This document shows, piece by piece, positions 61,880 through 64,000 of a stretch of DNA of 64,000 nucleotides; within the stretch, counting starts at the first letter, position 1; every line of letters begins with the position of its first letter. Below the pieces are notes generated by a model. The model saw only the letters and a list, made by a program, of their open reading frames with translations, did no database searches and was not told the DNA's origin. The stretch comes from Hyperoodon ampullatus. Lineage: Eukaryota; Chordata; Mammalia; Artiodactyla; Ziphiidae. The position numbers and the translations under genes are program-made. The stretch spans positions 6,128,001-6,192,000 of the forward strand of contig OX457075.1 in NCBI GenBank assembly GCA_949752795.1, in the 5' to 3' direction.

Positions 61880-64000
61880 AAAACATGTTACCTATAAAAT
61901 AGTTTCTTAGTAATTGTTATTCATCATTCCCATACCCATAATGTCTAATAACCTTTGATCTTTTACTGTCTCCATAATTTTGCCTTTTTCAGAAGGTCAT
62001 ACAGTTGAAATGTACAGTATGTAGTTGTTACAGATTGGCTTCTTTACCTTGGTAACATGCATTTAACTTTACTACATGCCTTTTCATGGCTTGAGAGCTA
62101 ATTTCTTTTTAGTACTGAGTAATATTGCATTGTCTGTATGTACCACAGTTTATTTATCCATTCATCTACTAAAGGACATCTTGGTTGCTTCCAATTTTGG
62201 CACATGAATCAAGCTGCTATTAACATCCATTCACAGGTTTTTGTATTGACATATTTTAACTCCTTTGGGTAAATATCAAGCAGCATGATTGCTGCATCAT
62301 ATGGTAACAGTAGGTTTTTTTGTTTGATTTTTTTGTGAGAAACTGCCAGACTGTCTTCCAAAGTGCCTGTTGCATTTTGCATTCAGCACTTTAAATATAT
62401 CATCCCCTAGTCTTCTGTCCTCTAAAGTTTTTGCTGAGAAATTGGCTAGTAATCTTATTATCACCCCTTTTATGTGGTTAGTTACTTTTCTCTTGCTGCC
62501 TTCAATATTAATATTCTGTTTAGCTTTTGACAGTTTGATTATAATTTGTCTTGGTGTGGGTCTCTTTGGCTTTATCCTTCTTAGAATTTAAGCCTAAGGA
62601 TTTGTGTGTTCATGTGGTTATTCAGATTTGGCAAGCTTTTGGCCATTATATCTTTAAATAATCTCTCTTCTTCTTCTGGGATTCCCTTAAGTCATATATT
62701 GTTCTGCATAATGGTATCCCACAAGTCCCTCCTTTTTTTTTTTCTGGTTCTCAGACTCAATAATTTCAGTTACCCTCTTCTCAAGTTTACTGCTTCTTTC
62801 TTCTGACCCTTTAAATCTACTGTTGAATCCTTCTACGCAATTTTCAGGTCAGTTATTGCATTTTTCAATGCCAGAATTTGTTTGGTTTCTTTTTATAATT
62901 TCTATATCTTTGTTGATATTTTCATTTTATTCATATATCATTTTCCTGACTTACCTTCATTCTTTTTGTTTTCCTTTAGCTCTTTGAGCCTATTTTAGAC
63001 AGTTGTTTTAAAGACTTTGTCTAGTATGTCTCTATGTCCTCAGGAATGGTTTGTGCCAACTTATTTCCTTCATTTGGGCCATGCTTTTTTTCTTTGTTTG
63101 CCTTGTAACATAGACTGAATGTTTCTGTTCCTCTAAAATTTATACTACTGCACAGTGATGGTACTGGGAAGTGGAGCCTTTGGGAGTGGCTTAGGTCACG
63201 AAGGTGGAGCCCTCATGAATGGGATTAGTGCCCTTATAAAAGAGAGGCCAGAGAGCTCCCTCACCTCTTCTACCATGTGAGGACAGAGCAGGAAGATGGC
63301 AAGATGGCCATCTCTGAACCAGGGAGCATGTTCTCATCACACACAGGGTATGCTGGAAACCTAATCTTTAAACTTCCTGGCCTCCAGAACTGTGAGAAAT
63401 ACATGTTTGTTGTTTGAGCACCCAGTCTATGGTGTTTTTGTTAGGGCAGGCCAAACGGACTAAGACACATTGTGATTTTTGTTGAAAATCCAGCATTTGA
63501 TAAAATAACCAGGTGACACAGAAAACAGCCATTCAGGCACCTTCCAGACAGGTCAGAACATTGCAGATAAGGTCTTCTCTGATCCACCTGGTATAAGGGA
63601 GGGAATTGGGAAATGGACTACCATTTCCTCCAGATTAAACCATGCCACACTGGGGAAGGGAATAGGGCATAGGGGAGTGAAAACACCACAAAATTTCCTG
63701 TCATTTTCAAGATGTTTTTTTCTTGATTGGACATTTGTAGACCTTTGAATGTTTTCCTGAGGTTTTCTGGAGGTTCCAATGAGGTTATTTCAGCCAGTTT
63801 CTGGTTGTCTTTTGACGTTTCCAGAGAAATATGAAGGCTTGGTGTTTTCTAGTTCTCCATTTGGCTGACTCCACTCCCATGAAGGATAATTTTTAATTAT
63901 TTGTTGTCATCATTTTATAAAGACTACTTTAAAATCTTTGTCAGATAATTCTAACAAGTGATGTACTTTGGTGTTGACATGTATTGACTGACGTTTCTCC
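61880..64000 (-). mobile_element. Ancient L1, antisense, split by a MaLR LTR
   Basis: Reverse-complement L1 pieces (TTGGTTGCTTCCAATTTTGG; CTTTGGCTTTATCCTTCTTAG; TCAGATAATTCTAACA) run to the window edge and continue on both sides of the LTR at 63111-63467. Confidence 0.6.
63111..63467 (+). mobile_element. MaLR (ERVL-type) LTR
   Basis: GGAAGTGGAGCCTTTGGGAG, GTGGAGCCCTCATGAATGGG, CCTTATAAAAGAGAGGCC, TACCATGTGAGGACAGAGCA and ACGGACTAAGACA are in consensus order. It retains a TATAAAA box. Complete or almost so, inserted in the L1. Confidence 0.75.

Overview
The window is mammalian nuclear DNA, almost certainly from a whale or dolphin and probably a toothed whale. The organism call rests on many copies of the tRNA-derived CHR-type SINE (head GGGCTTCCCTGGTGGCGCAG, tail poly-A). 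Several of these are young and have clean target-site duplications. Cetartiodactyl-type LINE-1 sequence is also present. There is no prokaryotic or viral gene organisation. Most of the 64 kb is intron and interspersed repeat, and nearly all long open frames belong to SINEs or LINE-1.

Two real genes are visible, both on the + strand and both testis/sperm ADAM family members. Positions 1-24045 hold the 3' end of an ADAM3-type gene (cyritestin). Five coding exons (3926-4118, 6581-6664, 8630-8744, 17840-18005, 20701-20755) encode the end of the cysteine-rich domain, a six-cysteine EGF-like domain, one transmembrane helix and a short Ser/Asn-rich tail. A probable 3'UTR exon with AATAAA follows at 23925-24045. 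After about 9.8 kb of repeat-rich spacer, a CpG-rich promoter (about 33570-33823) opens ADAM2 (fertilin beta). Its first seven coding exons (33824-33878, 34456-34532, 40334-40389, 43914-43992, 52958-53034, 56552-56720, 61614-61670) encode the signal peptide, the prodomain and the first residues of the metalloprotease-like domain. The gene runs off the right edge. All twelve exons are open, have AG/GT borders and agree in phase, so both genes look intact where they can be seen.

The two proteins belong to the same functional group. Mouse ADAM3 and ADAM2 are sperm-surface proteins needed for sperm-zona binding and migration into the oviduct, and ADAM2 is needed for ADAM3 to reach the sperm surface. 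As I recall the human cluster (ADAM5-ADAM3A-ADAM18-ADAM2), ADAM18 lies between ADAM3A and ADAM2 and the order differs from the head-to-tail ADAM3-ADAM2 tandem here. This may be a lineage rearrangement or an assembly effect.

Repeat layout: an LTR split by two SINEs (451-1333); an unidentified coding-like relic on the minus strand (1328-1942); a long ancient L1 block in the ADAM3 introns (9.5-16.3 kb) with a SINE inside a SINE inside an L1; a 42-bp minisatellite (18339-18672); LTRs at about 24.1-24.5 and 30.1-30.6 kb; a mosaic of L1 pieces up to 33264, only 560 bp before the ADAM2 start codon; a textbook 5'-inverted (twin-primed) L1 at 36929-39381 inside an older L1; and long antisense L1s at 48.0-52.3, 53.1-56.2 and 61.9-64.0 kb. 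No exotic new system is evident. The best leads are the gene order, the intact ADAM3, the unidentified antisense relic and the transposon structures.
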